Below are positions 16,713 through 25,630 of a stretch of DNA of 39,815 bases, one piece after another. Source of the stretch: Methanosarcina sp. (GTDB taxonomy: Archaea > Halobacteriota > Methanosarcinia > Methanosarcinales > Methanosarcinaceae); the NCBI RefSeq assembly GCF_028693135.1, contig NZ_JAQUVZ010000034.1:1-39815 (forward strand). The letters are read 5' to 3'. The notes under the pieces were generated by a model. The model was not told the origin of the DNA. It saw only the letters and a program-made list of their open reading frames with translations, and made no database searches. Within the stretch, counting starts at the first letter, position 1, and the number at the start of each line of letters is the position of its first letter. The translations under genes were made by a program, and so were the position numbers.

Positions 16713-17138
16713 GATTATGCCAAGTTTAAAGAGTATAAACATTTGTACACAAATCCTCAAGGTAACAGGATATACGGTTACCGGACAAAACATGTGTTTT
16801 TTGGACAGGAATTTACAACTCTTGTTCTCTACAATGAAGCCTCATACAAAAAACAGATGAAAAGCCACGAAGAAAGAAAGGCAAAGATCTGGGAAAAACT
16901 AACGGACCTGAAAATAAGACTGGAGAGCAACAGGGGAAAAGAAAGGGATAAAAGCAGTGTTGAGAGGGAAATTAATGATATTATTCACAAAGATTTCAGG
17001 GCATTATTTGGGTATAAAGTTGGAGAAGTACCACCAGGAAAGAAAAAGCCGACTTTAGACATATGGACTAAAAAAGAACTGGATTTTGTTATCCTTGAAT
17101 TTGGGGTTCAGAGGGCTGATTCTCAAGAAATAAGGTAA
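16713..17138 (+). pseudogene. Transposase remnant (possibly IS1634-like)
   Basis: The frame is open from 16713, straight after a stop, with no credible start codon; the residues DYAKFKEYKHLYTNPQGNRI lead into GYRTKHVFFGQEFTTLVLYN and a Lys/Glu-rich helical stretch (KIWEKLTDLKIRLESN, SSVEREINDIIHKDFRALF). From memory this resembles the middle of long transposases of the IS1634 type found in Methanosarcina; that family call is not certain. It ends early at TAA 17136-17138 and lacks both catalytic ends, so it is a fragment. No terminal repeats were found. Confidence 0.45.
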
Positions 17139-17342
17139 AAAGATCCTGAATATTTCTTATTCTGATTGGAAATTACTTTTTCATTTTTTATAGTTGTTTA
17201 CACTTTAAGGACAGCAATGTTTATGGTTAAAATATTGCGTTCCTGGTGAAGTCTTGAAAATTGTGATAAGTTCGAGAACTAGACGTAATATAAAATTAAA
17301 GTGATAAATAGAAAAAATCCCCGTTATATTGGAAAAGTTCCC

Positions 17343-17418
17343 TTTATATATTAAAAGGTTGTATATTTGTTGATTTATAATTATTTTTATTGCAAATATC
17401 CAAAATCCGCACGGGGGG
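17343..17418 (+). promoter_or_regulatory. Promoter and SD of the YVTN protein
   Basis: CCTTTATATATTAAAAGG at 17341-17358 holds a strong TATA box. Transcription start would be near 17378, and GGGGGGAT at 17413-17420 is the SD for the ATG at 17425. Confidence 0.55.
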
Positions 17419-17424
17419 ATTTAG

Positions 17425-18843
17425 ATGAAAGAAATGACATGTGGTAAAACACACAGAGGGCATGCCCTCATAACAGTTTTAGGAGTAACGACGCTGGCGC
17501 TTTTAATGCTGGCAAATATCGCAGGCGCCGCGCCATTTGCATATATTTCGAACTACGGTGACAACACAGTCTCTGTAATTGACACAGCCACAGATACTGT
17601 TACAGCCACGATACCTGTAGGACTCAATCCTAAAGGAGTGGCAGTCAGTCCAGATGAATCAAAAGTATATGTGGTGAACGAAAAAGACGGTACTGTCTCT
17701 GTAATTAACACGTCCACTAACACTGTTATGTCCATTGTGCCTGTAGGAGACGGGCCTTTAGGAGTTGCAGTCACCCCCAATGGATCAAAGGTATACGTAA
17801 CGAACTATAAAAGCAGCACTACCTCGGTGATTGACACGTCTACTAACACTGTTACAGCCACGGTGCCTGTAGGATCCTTGCCTTACGGAGTTGCAGTCAA
17901 CCCGGATGGGACAAAGGTATATGTGGCAAACGCTGCCAGTAGCACGGTTTATGTAATTGACACAGAAACAAACAATGTAACATCCATTGTGCCTGTGATG
18001 GGCGCTCCGGACGGAATTGCAGTCACCCCTGATGGAACAAAAGTATATGTGGCGAATAACGAGAGCAACATCGTCTCTGTAATTAACACGTCCACTAATA
18101 CTGTTACAGCCACTGTGCCTGTAGGAATCTGGCCCTATGGAATTGCAATCACCCCGGATGGATCAAAGGTATATGTGTCAAACTGTTACAGCAACACTAC
18201 TTCCGTAATTGACACGTCTACTAACACTGTTACAGCCACTGTGCCTGTTGGATTGTATCCCACCGGAATTGCAGTTACCCCTGATGGAACAAAAGTATAT
18301 GTGGCAGACACCAATATCTCTATAATTAACACGTCTACCAACACTGTTACAGCCACTGTGCCTGTAGGATCCTTGCCTTATGCCTTAGGGAAGTTTATAG
18401 GAGATCCAGTAACAATAACCACCATAGGAGAGCCAGTAACAGTAACCACCATAGGAGAGCCAGTAACAGTAACCACCCCCACAACAGCCACGGAGACCTA
18501 TTGTAAGGAAGTTAATGATTATCTACCAAAGTATGCCGATGGCGTTGTTCTTAATATAATAAACAAAATTGGTAGTGATATCCTCGTAGTTTGGACGAAG
18601 GCAGATTCCAAAAAACCCGTTTTCAAAGTGAATGTCCCCACCGGGCAAACCCGCACAGTTACAACTCCTGCAGGTAATTTTGATGAATATATCAGAACAG
18701 GATGTTTATGGTACCGTGTAATCCAAACTAATGATGAACACACTCAGTTGAAATCTGGTTATAAGTACACTGTTACATACTATTGGGGATCTAATGGAAC
18801 CGGGCTTACACCAATCCCTGATAGCGAAGTTCCGGAAATCTGA
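17425..18843 (+). CDS. Secreted YVTN seven-bladed beta-propeller protein
   Basis: A 472-residue exported surface protein. The signal peptide is residues 1-35 (ITVLGVTTLALLMLANIAGA). Residues 36-330 form seven YVTN blades, each reading roughly KVYVxNxxSxTVSVIDTSTNTV then ATVPVGxxPxGIAVTPDG. At DNA level the blades are nearly identical, a sign of recent duplication or gene conversion. A threonine-rich linker repeats TIGEPVTV two to three times. The last 110 residues (from TETYCKEVNDYL) form a separate domain with two cysteines. No C-terminal membrane anchor is visible, so it is either secreted or held by the S-layer. YVTN proteins are abundant in Methanosarcina envelopes; binding partners are generally unknown. 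Confidence 0.88.
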   Translation: MKEMTCGKTHRGHALITVLGVTTLALLMLANIAGAAPFAYISNYGDNTVSVIDTATDTVTATIPVGLNPKGVAVSPDESKVYVVNEKDGTVSVINTSTNTVMSIVPVGDGPLGVAVTPNGSKVYVTNYKSSTTSVIDTSTNTVTATVPVGSLPYGVAVNPDGTKVYVANAASSTVYVIDTETNNVTSIVPVMGAPDGIAVTPDGTKVYVANNESNIVSVINTSTNTVTATVPVGIWPYGIAITPDGSKVYVSNCYSNTTSVIDTSTNTVTATVPVGLYPTGIAVTPDGTKVYVADTNISIINTSTNTVTATVPVGSLPYALGKFIGDPVTITTIGEPVTVTTIGEPVTVTTPTTATETYCKEVNDYLPKYADGVVLNIINKIGSDILVVWTKADSKKPVFKVNVPTGQTRTVTTPAGNFDEYIRTGCLWYRVIQTNDEHTQLKSGYKYTVTYYWGSNGTGLTPIPDSEVPEI

Positions 18844-19690
18844 TACAAAGCTTAATTCATTGATTCTCGGCTAAGGAATATTCTTGCTTGAAGGGTGTCG
18901 ATCATCTAAGAAATCATCAGGAATCGTCTGCAGATTTTGCCTTCATTACCTGAAATCGGCACCTTCTTCCAGCACAGAGATGGATTGAAAAAAAATAGAT
19001 CTTCATCTGGGTAGCCTATTGCACACCAATTGAGAGCCCATTCTCCAGGAGAAAGTTGCTTTTCTGACAAGCTACTCCTGTGTTTCCGGGTCATGTAGAA
19101 CACAAACATCTTACTCTTTTAAGTTATGGAGTTTGCCCGTTACCTGGACGGAAAAATGAAAGCACTGGATTTTTTTAGCCCTGAATATAGGGTTCAGAGA
19201 ATGTACATCTCGTCGAAAATGCACATCTTACCGAAAATGCACATCTCACCGAAAATGAGGTGCAGAGAGGATGTATGCAATTTTCGGGTTTCCTCTATGA
19301 CCCTCGACAGCTTTTCCATGTAGAAATGCAGATGGGACTTTTTTAATCCTGACCCCTTAATTGAAGAGGTTCAAGCCTGAATGGAGACTCTGTGCGGGAG
19401 GATGACCTGTGGCAATTACAGGCCAGGCAAAAGAAGGAAGTAAAATACATACAAAGGCAAAAAATTAATAAAGATATACGACGTTAACAGTATAAGGACA
19501 TTCCAGAACTTCCATAAGGGATTAAAAGTGAATTTAACAGGATCTGACAGGATAAAGGCAGCACTGTTTGCTCAATACTCTTGTTTAATCGGTGCGGCAG
19601 TTAACCTGATGTATGCCTCGACACGAAGTCTTTTAGCACGGATAATAAGTAAAAAACAATATGAAATAATTCGAAATTATGGAGATTCCC
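18844..19690. other. Decayed intergenic sequence with an 18-bp tandem triplet
   Basis: No gene is supported in about 850 bases. Short open frames (minus 18906-19109, plus 19126-19323, plus 19528-19740) lack ribosome sites or family likeness. At 19204-19257 three 18-base units (NACATCTYRYCGAAAATG) repeat in tandem. The segment may be a decayed gene or IS. Confidence 0.45.
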
Positions 19691-19693
19691 TGC

Positions 19694-19927
19694 ATGAAAC
19701 GAAAATTCCAATCAGGAAGCGACTATCTCATTTTGTATGACTGCGGTACTGCCTTCTTACGCTATGGAGATTCTTCTCCTGTCAAATGCGATTATTACGA
19801 AAGTGGAAACCTCATAACAATTAGATTAGAAGGGGATACAATGCAGATGCAGGTAGAAGAAGGGGGTATTAGTTCGGTTATGGGTGATAGATGGGAGGAA
19901 GTTTATCCTTTTGAGGTTGCAGTATAA
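19694..19927 (+). CDS. Hypothetical protein (77 aa)
   Basis: A small soluble protein starting MKRKFQSGSDYLILYDCGTA, with alternating beta-strand-like segments (YLILYD, LITIRLEG, TMQMQVEEGG) and an acidic end (DRWEEVYPFEVAV). GGAG at 19681-19684, nine bases before the ATG, is a fair SD; an in-frame ATG at 19679 lies before that SD. It ends in TAA. The family is not recognised. Composition and reading frame look more protein-like than the surrounding frames, but it sits in a decayed region next to a tRNA fragment, so it may be a remnant. Confidence 0.4.
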   Translation: MKRKFQSGSDYLILYDCGTAFLRYGDSSPVKCDYYESGNLITIRLEGDTMQMQVEEGGISSVMGDRWEEVYPFEVAV

Positions 19928-20028
19928 TAGATATTCTCCTTCTTTTAGTTTGATGAGTGCGATTTGAACCCATGAAATCCTTTGATGCCAGATCTTAAAC
20001 TTAGCTACATACAAATATTTATATATTT

Positions 20029-20098
20029 AGAGAGACGTATTTATAATTACTTAATTGTGTGAACAGACCTCCCGCCTGAAATGTGCAATCAGGCGGGA
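20029..20098 (+). ncRNA. Possible small RNA or orphan terminator hairpin
   Basis: TCCCGCCTGA (20070-20079) and TCAGGCGGGA (20089-20098) form a perfect ten-base GC-rich stem with a nine-base loop, in an AT-rich spacer. A TATA-like ATATTTATATATTTA lies near 20026-20040, about 30 bases before. It is either the terminator of the preceding small gene or a short transcript of its own. Confidence 0.35.
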
Positions 20099-20314
20099 AA
20101 ACCCCAATAAAATCTCTCTTTTTCATCTCTTTCCCTTGCTTGAAATTACTTTTTCGGGAAAATAACAATTAAATTCTGATAGCGTCTAAAATCGGGGACA
20201 AGTCAGGGGCACATGTGGATGTAGATATGCAGGTAGATTCTTAAAAACAGCCCGGGAACGATTATGGCTCAAGCATGGCCCGTAAACAACAAGAAAAATA
20301 AAAAAAATTCTGGA

Positions 20315-20342
20315 TGCGAGGGGTGCGATTCGAACGCACGAA
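20315..20342 (-). repeat. tRNA-Leu 3'-end fragment (candidate outer att site)
   Basis: TGCGAGGGGTGCGATTCGAA and the following CGCACGAA match the acceptor and T-arm part of the tRNA-Leu gene at 29097-29181 with about one mismatch in 28 bases, same orientation. The rest of the tRNA is missing, and no matching 5' acceptor strand lies nearby, so it is not a working tRNA. Such 3' fragments mark integration boundaries. Confidence 0.65.
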
Positions 20343-20366
20343 TGTATCCAGTTCTTTGAGAACACA

Positions 20367-20430
20367 GGTAAATTACTTTTATACCCCTTCCTTGACAGAC
20401 ATCAGTCTGCCTGGAGGGGTAGTTTACCAG
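20367..20430. repeat. Large imperfect hairpin element
   Basis: GGTAAA at the left end pairs with TTTACC at the right; TACCCCTTCC pairs with GGAGGGGTA; CAGAC pairs with GTCTG around ATCA. The right arm read on the minus strand begins GGTAAACTACCC, similar to the start of the 25-bp dispersed repeat. It sits between the tRNA fragment and the stop of the homospermidine synthase gene and may be an IS end or the gene's terminator. Confidence 0.45.
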
Positions 20431-20433
20431 GGA

Positions 20434-21882
20434 TTAACTTACGAAAAGAAAGTTTTCGAATTGCCATGGATCAGGATTGTGTTTCACGGCTGGGTTTTCT
20501 TTGAAAAATATTTTGCGATTTTTAAGTGGTGTCCAGTCCGAAGGTGTGGAAATAAATTTTCCAAGATACGGTTTGGCAATATCCAGGACAAAATCATGAG
20601 GCAAGTCCTCAGGTGTTTTAATACCTTCTCGTGGATTTTCAAGCATCCAGAGTATAGCAGCAACAATGCCTGCAGCTACCTGAAGAGTAGTAGCATTCTG
20701 CCCGGGAGCAAGGGGTCTGGCCTCTTCAATGCTCAATGAACTCCCAGTCCACCAGGAATTATAAGAATGGCCCATCAAGAGTGCCCCTATTATATCCTCA
20801 CCAGATGTGATTTCATTTGTCATAATCCTGAGTCTGGGTTGAAGCTCATAATTCCGGCCTCGCAATTCGCAAAGAGAGGAAAGTGTGTCGTGACAGGGCA
20901 TATAAGCATAATGTACGGTAGGCCTATAGACCGCCTCGTCATCTTCCCAAACAGTTAACAGTTTTGAAAGTCCATACGATTCGCCATGACGGATCGCCAT
21001 ACCTACAATTTCTTCATCCGGTATCCACGATCTGACCCATGTATTAATGCCCATCTGGGGCAAGAGAATCACGTTTTTTGGTCCGTAAGGAGGTATATGC
21101 GCCAGGGGCGGCAATTTGCTCTCATGCGTTCCCCAGGCTATTTCAACAGGAGCAGTTCCTTCTTCCCTCAATCCTTCAATGCTCCATGTCCCTACAAATT
21201 CATTTACCTCCTTTGCCCGGTTTGCGACTTGAGTATCTCGCTCGCTACAATGGATCACTTTGACTCCCAATTTCTTAGCCAGGCGGGCAAAATCCCTGTT
21301 CTTTGCAAGAAGGGAAATTTCCTGTTCATCCTCAGGAGAGACTTTCTTATCTTCACAGGTGCGGGCGGCAATATCCAGCAAGCCTTGCTTTACGAAGTGA
21401 GTTATCAGGCCAGGATTTGCGCCATGGTCAACAACAGCAGTCGGCGCATCTTTCCAATCATGGGAAAGTTCAAGCAATCTCATTTGCCGTAAATAAAGCG
21501 ATTTTTCCAATAGACTTTGAGTCATAAATTTCTCGGCAGGGTCCCATACTTCAACCGAAGTGTTAACATACAATACATTGTGCTCATGGCACCACTTAAT
21601 GATGTCATTGGCATCGATATTCCATGAAAGATCAATGAGCAAGCCTTCATCTTCCATATATTGTGACAGAACTTGATCCAAATTTTTTGGGGTAATCTTT
21701 TCACAGACAAATCTTAATCCTTGATTAGTATATTTTTTCAGGGCTTTTGATTTGTCTTCAAAATCAATTAAGGTAATGTTTTCTAACGGAACATCGAGTT
21801 TGTCCAGTAAAATAGGTAGGGTGCATTGTGAAACTGAGCCATAACCAATAATGAGGATTTTATTGGAAAATCTTTTTTTCAT
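20434..21882 (-). CDS. Homospermidine synthase
   Basis: Makes the polyamine sym-homospermidine from two putrescines (or putrescine and spermidine) with NAD as catalytic cofactor. 482 residues, close to the roughly 480 of the bacterial type. An N-terminal Rossmann fold is seen (KILIIGYGSVSQCTLPILL). Further family-like stretches are LSWNIDANDIIKWCHEHNVLYVN, VDHGANPGLITHFVKQG (about 158-174), MGHSYNSWWTGSSLS and LAPGQNATTLQVAAG. It is distinct from the deoxyhypusine-synthase-like plant enzyme. No SD precedes the ATG; a TATA-like GTTATATTC about 30 bases upstream suggests a leaderless message. It lies next to a tRNA fragment inside the accessory segment and may have been acquired laterally from bacteria. 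Confidence 0.88.
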   Translation of the reverse strand: MKKRFSNKILIIGYGSVSQCTLPILLDKLDVPLENITLIDFEDKSKALKKYTNQGLRFVCEKITPKNLDQVLSQYMEDEGLLIDLSWNIDANDIIKWCHEHNVLYVNTSVEVWDPAEKFMTQSLLEKSLYLRQMRLLELSHDWKDAPTAVVDHGANPGLITHFVKQGLLDIAARTCEDKKVSPEDEQEISLLAKNRDFARLAKKLGVKVIHCSERDTQVANRAKEVNEFVGTWSIEGLREEGTAPVEIAWGTHESKLPPLAHIPPYGPKNVILLPQMGINTWVRSWIPDEEIVGMAIRHGESYGLSKLLTVWEDDEAVYRPTVHYAYMPCHDTLSSLCELRGRNYELQPRLRIMTNEITSGEDIIGALLMGHSYNSWWTGSSLSIEEARPLAPGQNATTLQVAAGIVAAILWMLENPREGIKTPEDLPHDFVLDIAKPYLGKFISTPSDWTPLKNRKIFFKENPAVKHNPDPWQFENFLFVS

Positions 21883-22568
21883 AGGATTCGTAAACGCAAG
21901 ACATGAATATAACTTTTCTCATATTAACTTTTCACAATAATGTGGTCTGATCCCCCCAAACTTAAGTGGAGGTCCATAAATGAAAAAGATATTAGCCTTG
22001 CAGATTCTCTCAAAAAATCTGAACAACTTCATCAGATACAACATACCTGCTAAAACTTATTGTGTTATTTCAATTCAGACGGAGCTTTACAGGTCGTTCA
22101 GGACTGTCCCAAAATCTGGATCACTGGTTAAGAGACATTTTTAACAAAACTGAGAGGGTGCAAATATGAAAAAATCAAGCTCTGTATTATGAAAATATAT
22201 GCAAAGTGATGGCAATGAATCCTCATGGAAAGGAATATTAGAGCTTTAAAAACTAAATCATTAAGATCAGAGATTTGTTAAAGAAGCAAAAGCCTTGTTT
22301 TACCAGACAGGTCGGGAATTCACGACACAAGAATAATTCTTGATAAAAAATAATTTGATAAGACTTTTATAATACCATATAGTGCTATAGTATAATGCTC
22401 TAAATAACTGCTACAGATGATTCAAGTTTTGTTTTGCTCAAACATAGGAGTTTTGTGTTGATGGAGGAGTCTCTGGAACTTAGTAGAGTTTATTCGAAAC
22501 ACAAGATAACAAATTCATTCGATTTGAAGCCTATTGTGGCTGATGTATGTAATTTTGTCTGAGTGTAA
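21883..22568. other. Intergenic, one doubtful small ORF at 21980-22144
   Basis: About 690 bases. A frame for 54 residues (21980-22144, starting MKKILALQILSKNLNNFIRY) has a good SD, GGAGGT, at 21968-21973, but shows no domain and low coding character. The rest has no reading frame of note and could be decayed IS sequence. Confidence 0.35.
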
Positions 22569-22637
22569 ACTATAAAATACTGAATATTTCATAGAGGACT
22601 TAATAATAAATATTGTTATAACCTCCCCCAGGTGATC
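22569..22637 (+). promoter_or_regulatory. Promoter and SD of the beta-helix protein
   Basis: AACTATAAAATAC at about 22568-22580 is a TATA candidate, and AGGTGATC at 22630-22637 is the SD for the ATG at 22641. An in-frame GTG at 22632 lies inside the SD and is not the start. Confidence 0.5.
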
Positions 22638-22640
22638 GTT

Positions 22641-25232
22641 ATGTTTAGACGAGCATTAGTAACTTCTTTTCTTGTATTTTCTTTTATCTTTGTATACGTT
22701 CCTTCTGCTTCATGTATGAGTTCTCCGCAAACAATTTATGTTGCAGGGGACGGCAGTGGAGATTATAATTGCGCTGGAAAAAGTGATCAGGTACAGATAA
22801 ACCAGGCACTGCAATTTGTAGCAAATAACAGTGAATACACAACTGTCCATCTTAAAGGACCTTTTACTTACGTTATTGATGATAGTATCCTGATTGGCAA
22901 CAATACAATTCTTGAGGGAGACTCTACTGCTGTGATCAAACTTGCTAACCACGCAGGCTGGCCTTCGATGAAACCTCTTATCCAGCAGATGGGCGGCAAG
23001 GGAAATAACATTACAGTAAGGGGCTTTGAGGTCGATGGAAACTATGAGGACAATCGTGAAATTCTGCTGGGTAGAGGATACTACAATGTAATGTACTTTA
23101 CTTACTGTAATAATGTAAAAGTATACGACATGTATATGCACGATGGGAATGGGGACGGATTGAGGATAAACAAGGGTTCCAACATTCAGTTTTACAACAA
23201 CACTGTATACAAGCTGGGACACGACGGTCTGTTTGCACTCAGGAGTGAAAATGTGGAGGCATGGAACAACCGAATAACCTGCAGGACCAATAGCGCTCTC
23301 AGAGTATGGAACTCAAACCACGTAAAATTCCACGATAACGTCATCGACTCTTTCCACCATTGGAGTGCAGGAGGTCCGGGAATACAGATTGAAAAAGGAC
23401 CTGATTCCTCAAATCAGACTGCGATCGTAAACGATGTAGAGGTGTATAACAATACTATCTATAACAGTTTTGGGCCCGGGATCTGGATGCCAGATTATGA
23501 TACCTCTACTAGCATCGGGGATCAGGGAAAAAGTGTCCATATTCATCACAATATCTTCTACAGCACCGGCACTAATCCCAGTATTACCTCAATTGGGGGC
23601 ATTGTAGCGAATGGGTTTAATGGGACCCTTATCGAAAATAACTTATTTGACAGCTGCTATGGTGCTGCGATCTCCCTCACGTCCCCTCCTGAGTATATTC
23701 CATCAGGTGGATTATTCAAGATTACTGTGCGCAATAACATAATCGTAAACACTCAGGAGGGTATAACAGACCCGAATGGGACGGGATATGCAGCAATAAA
23801 TAATTTCCCCCAGATATACGATTTAGTGCTGCAAAATAACGGCCTTTACGATAATGTGCGTGGAGATTATAAAAACTGCACATCTACAACAGATATATAC
23901 GTAAATCCTCTCTTTGCAGACCCGAAAAATCATGATTACCGTCTGCTGTCGGTTGAAGGCCGCTGGGATGGAAAAAAATGGGTAAAAGACAAAGTGAGTT
24001 CTCCCTGCATTGATGCAGGTTATCTTCATTCCGACTATTCTGCTGAACCGGAACCAAACGGAAACCGAATAAACATAGGTCCGGATGGAAATACGATATA
24101 TGCCTCAAAATCAGGGTCAGATGGATCAACCCCTATATCTTCAGAACCCTCAACTGCATGGAAATGGAGTAACAAAATCAAAAAATATATAGAAAGATTA
24201 TGGAATGATGCTGGAAATGATATTGAGATAATACCCAATTACACTATCGTTTCCCCTGCTCCCGCTCAAAGTGCTCCCTCTATCGTAAATGAAACTCAAA
24301 TCACTACCAGCGTATCATACAAGGAATCTCCTTCGATCTACGGTGAGAGGATAGTGTGGCAGGACTACCGAAATGGAAACCCGGGCAATGCAAGCTGGGA
24401 CATTTATATGTACGATATAACCGCTTCAGAGGAAGTCCGGATCACTACTGATGAATCGTGGCAGGAAAATCCTGAAATTTTTGGGGATAGAATAGTATGG
24501 GAGGATGGGCGCAATGGAAACCAGGATATCTACATGTACAATATTTCCACCAGCACGGAAACACAGATTACAAACGATGAGTCAGATAATACTCGCCCTG
24601 TTATCTATGGGGACAAAATCGTATGGGAAGAACGGCTCGATTCCGGAAACCATGATCTCTACATGTACGATATACCCACTTCAAAGGAAATCCGGATTAC
24701 AAACGGTGAATCGGATAAATTGGATAATATTCACCCTGCTATCTACGGGGACCGGATAGTATGGCAAAGGCATGCCGGAGAAAACCATGATATTTGCATG
24801 TACACTATTTCCACCCGTAAGGTAACTCAAATAACTAAAAACGGAAATGCCTTTAATCCTGCCATCTATGAGGGCAGGGTCGTGTGGGAGGATCATCGCC
24901 TTGCAGATGAGTATGATCTCTCAAGTTCGGATATTTTTAACTATGATCTCTCCACTCGCAGGGTAACTCAGATCTCAAGAAGCGGAAGAGCACATAATTC
25001 TGCTATCTATGGTGACAGGATTTTGTGGTATGATTTCCGTAGCGGCAATGATGATATATATCTGTATAATATATCAACTTCCAGGGAAATTCAAATTACC
25101 ACAAATATGTCAGAGCAGGAATTTCCCGCAATCTCCGGGGACAGAATAGTGTGGCAGGATTACCGAAATGTACCGTATAACGCTGATATATATATGGGTA
25201 GTATTAGCTACCCACCTGCCGCTGATTTTTAA
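22641..25232 (+). CDS. Secreted right-handed beta-helix and TolB-like propeller protein
   Basis: An 863-residue exported surface protein. A signal peptide (ALVTSFLVFSFIFVYVPSASC) is followed from about residue 30 to 460 by a parallel beta-helix of the pectate-lyase/NosD kind, with repeated N-N-x-I/V turns such as VKVYDMYMHDGNGDGLRINK and IEVYNN-like rungs. A linker (SAPSIVNETQITTSVSY) leads to about seven repeats of the form YGDRIVWxDxRNGNxDIYMYDISTSxExQIT, a TolB/YncE-like propeller (about 555-860). This architecture is like Methanosarcina surface proteins, including the disaggregatase group, which acts on the methanochondroitin matrix; whether this one is an enzyme cannot be told. No C-terminal anchor is seen. 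Confidence 0.85.
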   Translation: MFRRALVTSFLVFSFIFVYVPSASCMSSPQTIYVAGDGSGDYNCAGKSDQVQINQALQFVANNSEYTTVHLKGPFTYVIDDSILIGNNTILEGDSTAVIKLANHAGWPSMKPLIQQMGGKGNNITVRGFEVDGNYEDNREILLGRGYYNVMYFTYCNNVKVYDMYMHDGNGDGLRINKGSNIQFYNNTVYKLGHDGLFALRSENVEAWNNRITCRTNSALRVWNSNHVKFHDNVIDSFHHWSAGGPGIQIEKGPDSSNQTAIVNDVEVYNNTIYNSFGPGIWMPDYDTSTSIGDQGKSVHIHHNIFYSTGTNPSITSIGGIVANGFNGTLIENNLFDSCYGAAISLTSPPEYIPSGGLFKITVRNNIIVNTQEGITDPNGTGYAAINNFPQIYDLVLQNNGLYDNVRGDYKNCTSTTDIYVNPLFADPKNHDYRLLSVEGRWDGKKWVKDKVSSPCIDAGYLHSDYSAEPEPNGNRINIGPDGNTIYASKSGSDGSTPISSEPSTAWKWSNKIKKYIERLWNDAGNDIEIIPNYTIVSPAPAQSAPSIVNETQITTSVSYKESPSIYGERIVWQDYRNGNPGNASWDIYMYDITASEEVRITTDESWQENPEIFGDRIVWEDGRNGNQDIYMYNISTSTETQITNDESDNTRPVIYGDKIVWEERLDSGNHDLYMYDIPTSKEIRITNGESDKLDNIHPAIYGDRIVWQRHAGENHDICMYTISTRKVTQITKNGNAFNPAIYEGRVVWEDHRLADEYDLSSSDIFNYDLSTRRVTQISRSGRAHNSAIYGDRILWYDFRSGNDDIYLYNISTSREIQITTNMSEQEFPAISGDRIVWQDYRNVPYNADIYMGSISYPPAADF

Positions 25233-25248
25233 GTATCCGCCGTATCCG

Positions 25249-25289
25249 GAAAAGCACCTCTTATGACTAGTTCAGGAGCGGGGCTTTTC
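25249..25289 (+). terminator. Hairpin downstream of the beta-helix gene
   Basis: GAAAAGC (25249-25255) and GCTTTTC (25283-25289) form a seven-base stem, 17 bases after the stop. The loop is long (27 bases), partly extendable by CC/GG pairs. Confidence 0.4.
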
Positions 25290-25354
25290 TTAACAATGGC
25301 TGAAGCCAGATTAAAAGAGCCTGGAGCTATTTACGTATACTTCGCATCAGAGAG

Positions 25355-25493
25355 GATCTTGCGAACTTCATTAAAAAGCAAATAAATTTGAATAATTGAG
25401 CAAAAATGTGACTAAAAGAAATTTAATCGATCAAAAAAGTTTGATGCGAGAGGTTCGATTCGAACGCCCGAACTCCTACGAAACTGGACTCTG
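25355..25493 (-). repeat. tRNA-Leu 3'-half fragment with its downstream flank (internal att-like site)
   Basis: 25445-25493 matches the 3' half of the tRNA-Leu at 29097-29145 with about four mismatches in 49 bases, ending in the anticodon loop. The flank 25355-25444 also matches 29002-29096 (shared ATAATTGAGCAAAAATGT, CTAAAAGA and A-run blocks). The T-arm mismatches would weaken the stem, so this is not functional. It is a second copy of the intact tRNA's 3' side plus flank. Confidence 0.75.
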
Positions 25494-25630
25494 TTTTATC
25501 CCAAAATTAGTTCGCTTTTTTAATTTCTTTTGTTGTAGTTATATATCATCTATATATATGACTCACTGTTGACTTCAACTTCGAATTTGTTTTATTTTAC
25601 ATGATCACCCCACAATATCAGAATAGAATT

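Noticed and set aside
18906-19109. Minus-strand 67-residue ORF
   Set aside because: No SD or recognisable domain. It ends in TAG, but so does much random sequence, so I do not propose pyrrolysine here.
19126-19323. Plus-strand 65-residue ORF
   Set aside because: It contains the 18-bp tandem triplet, has no SD and no protein-like conservation pattern, and sits in decayed sequence.
20315-20420. A complete tRNA with an intron
   Set aside because: Only the 3' acceptor and T arm are present; no matching 5' acceptor strand is found nearby.
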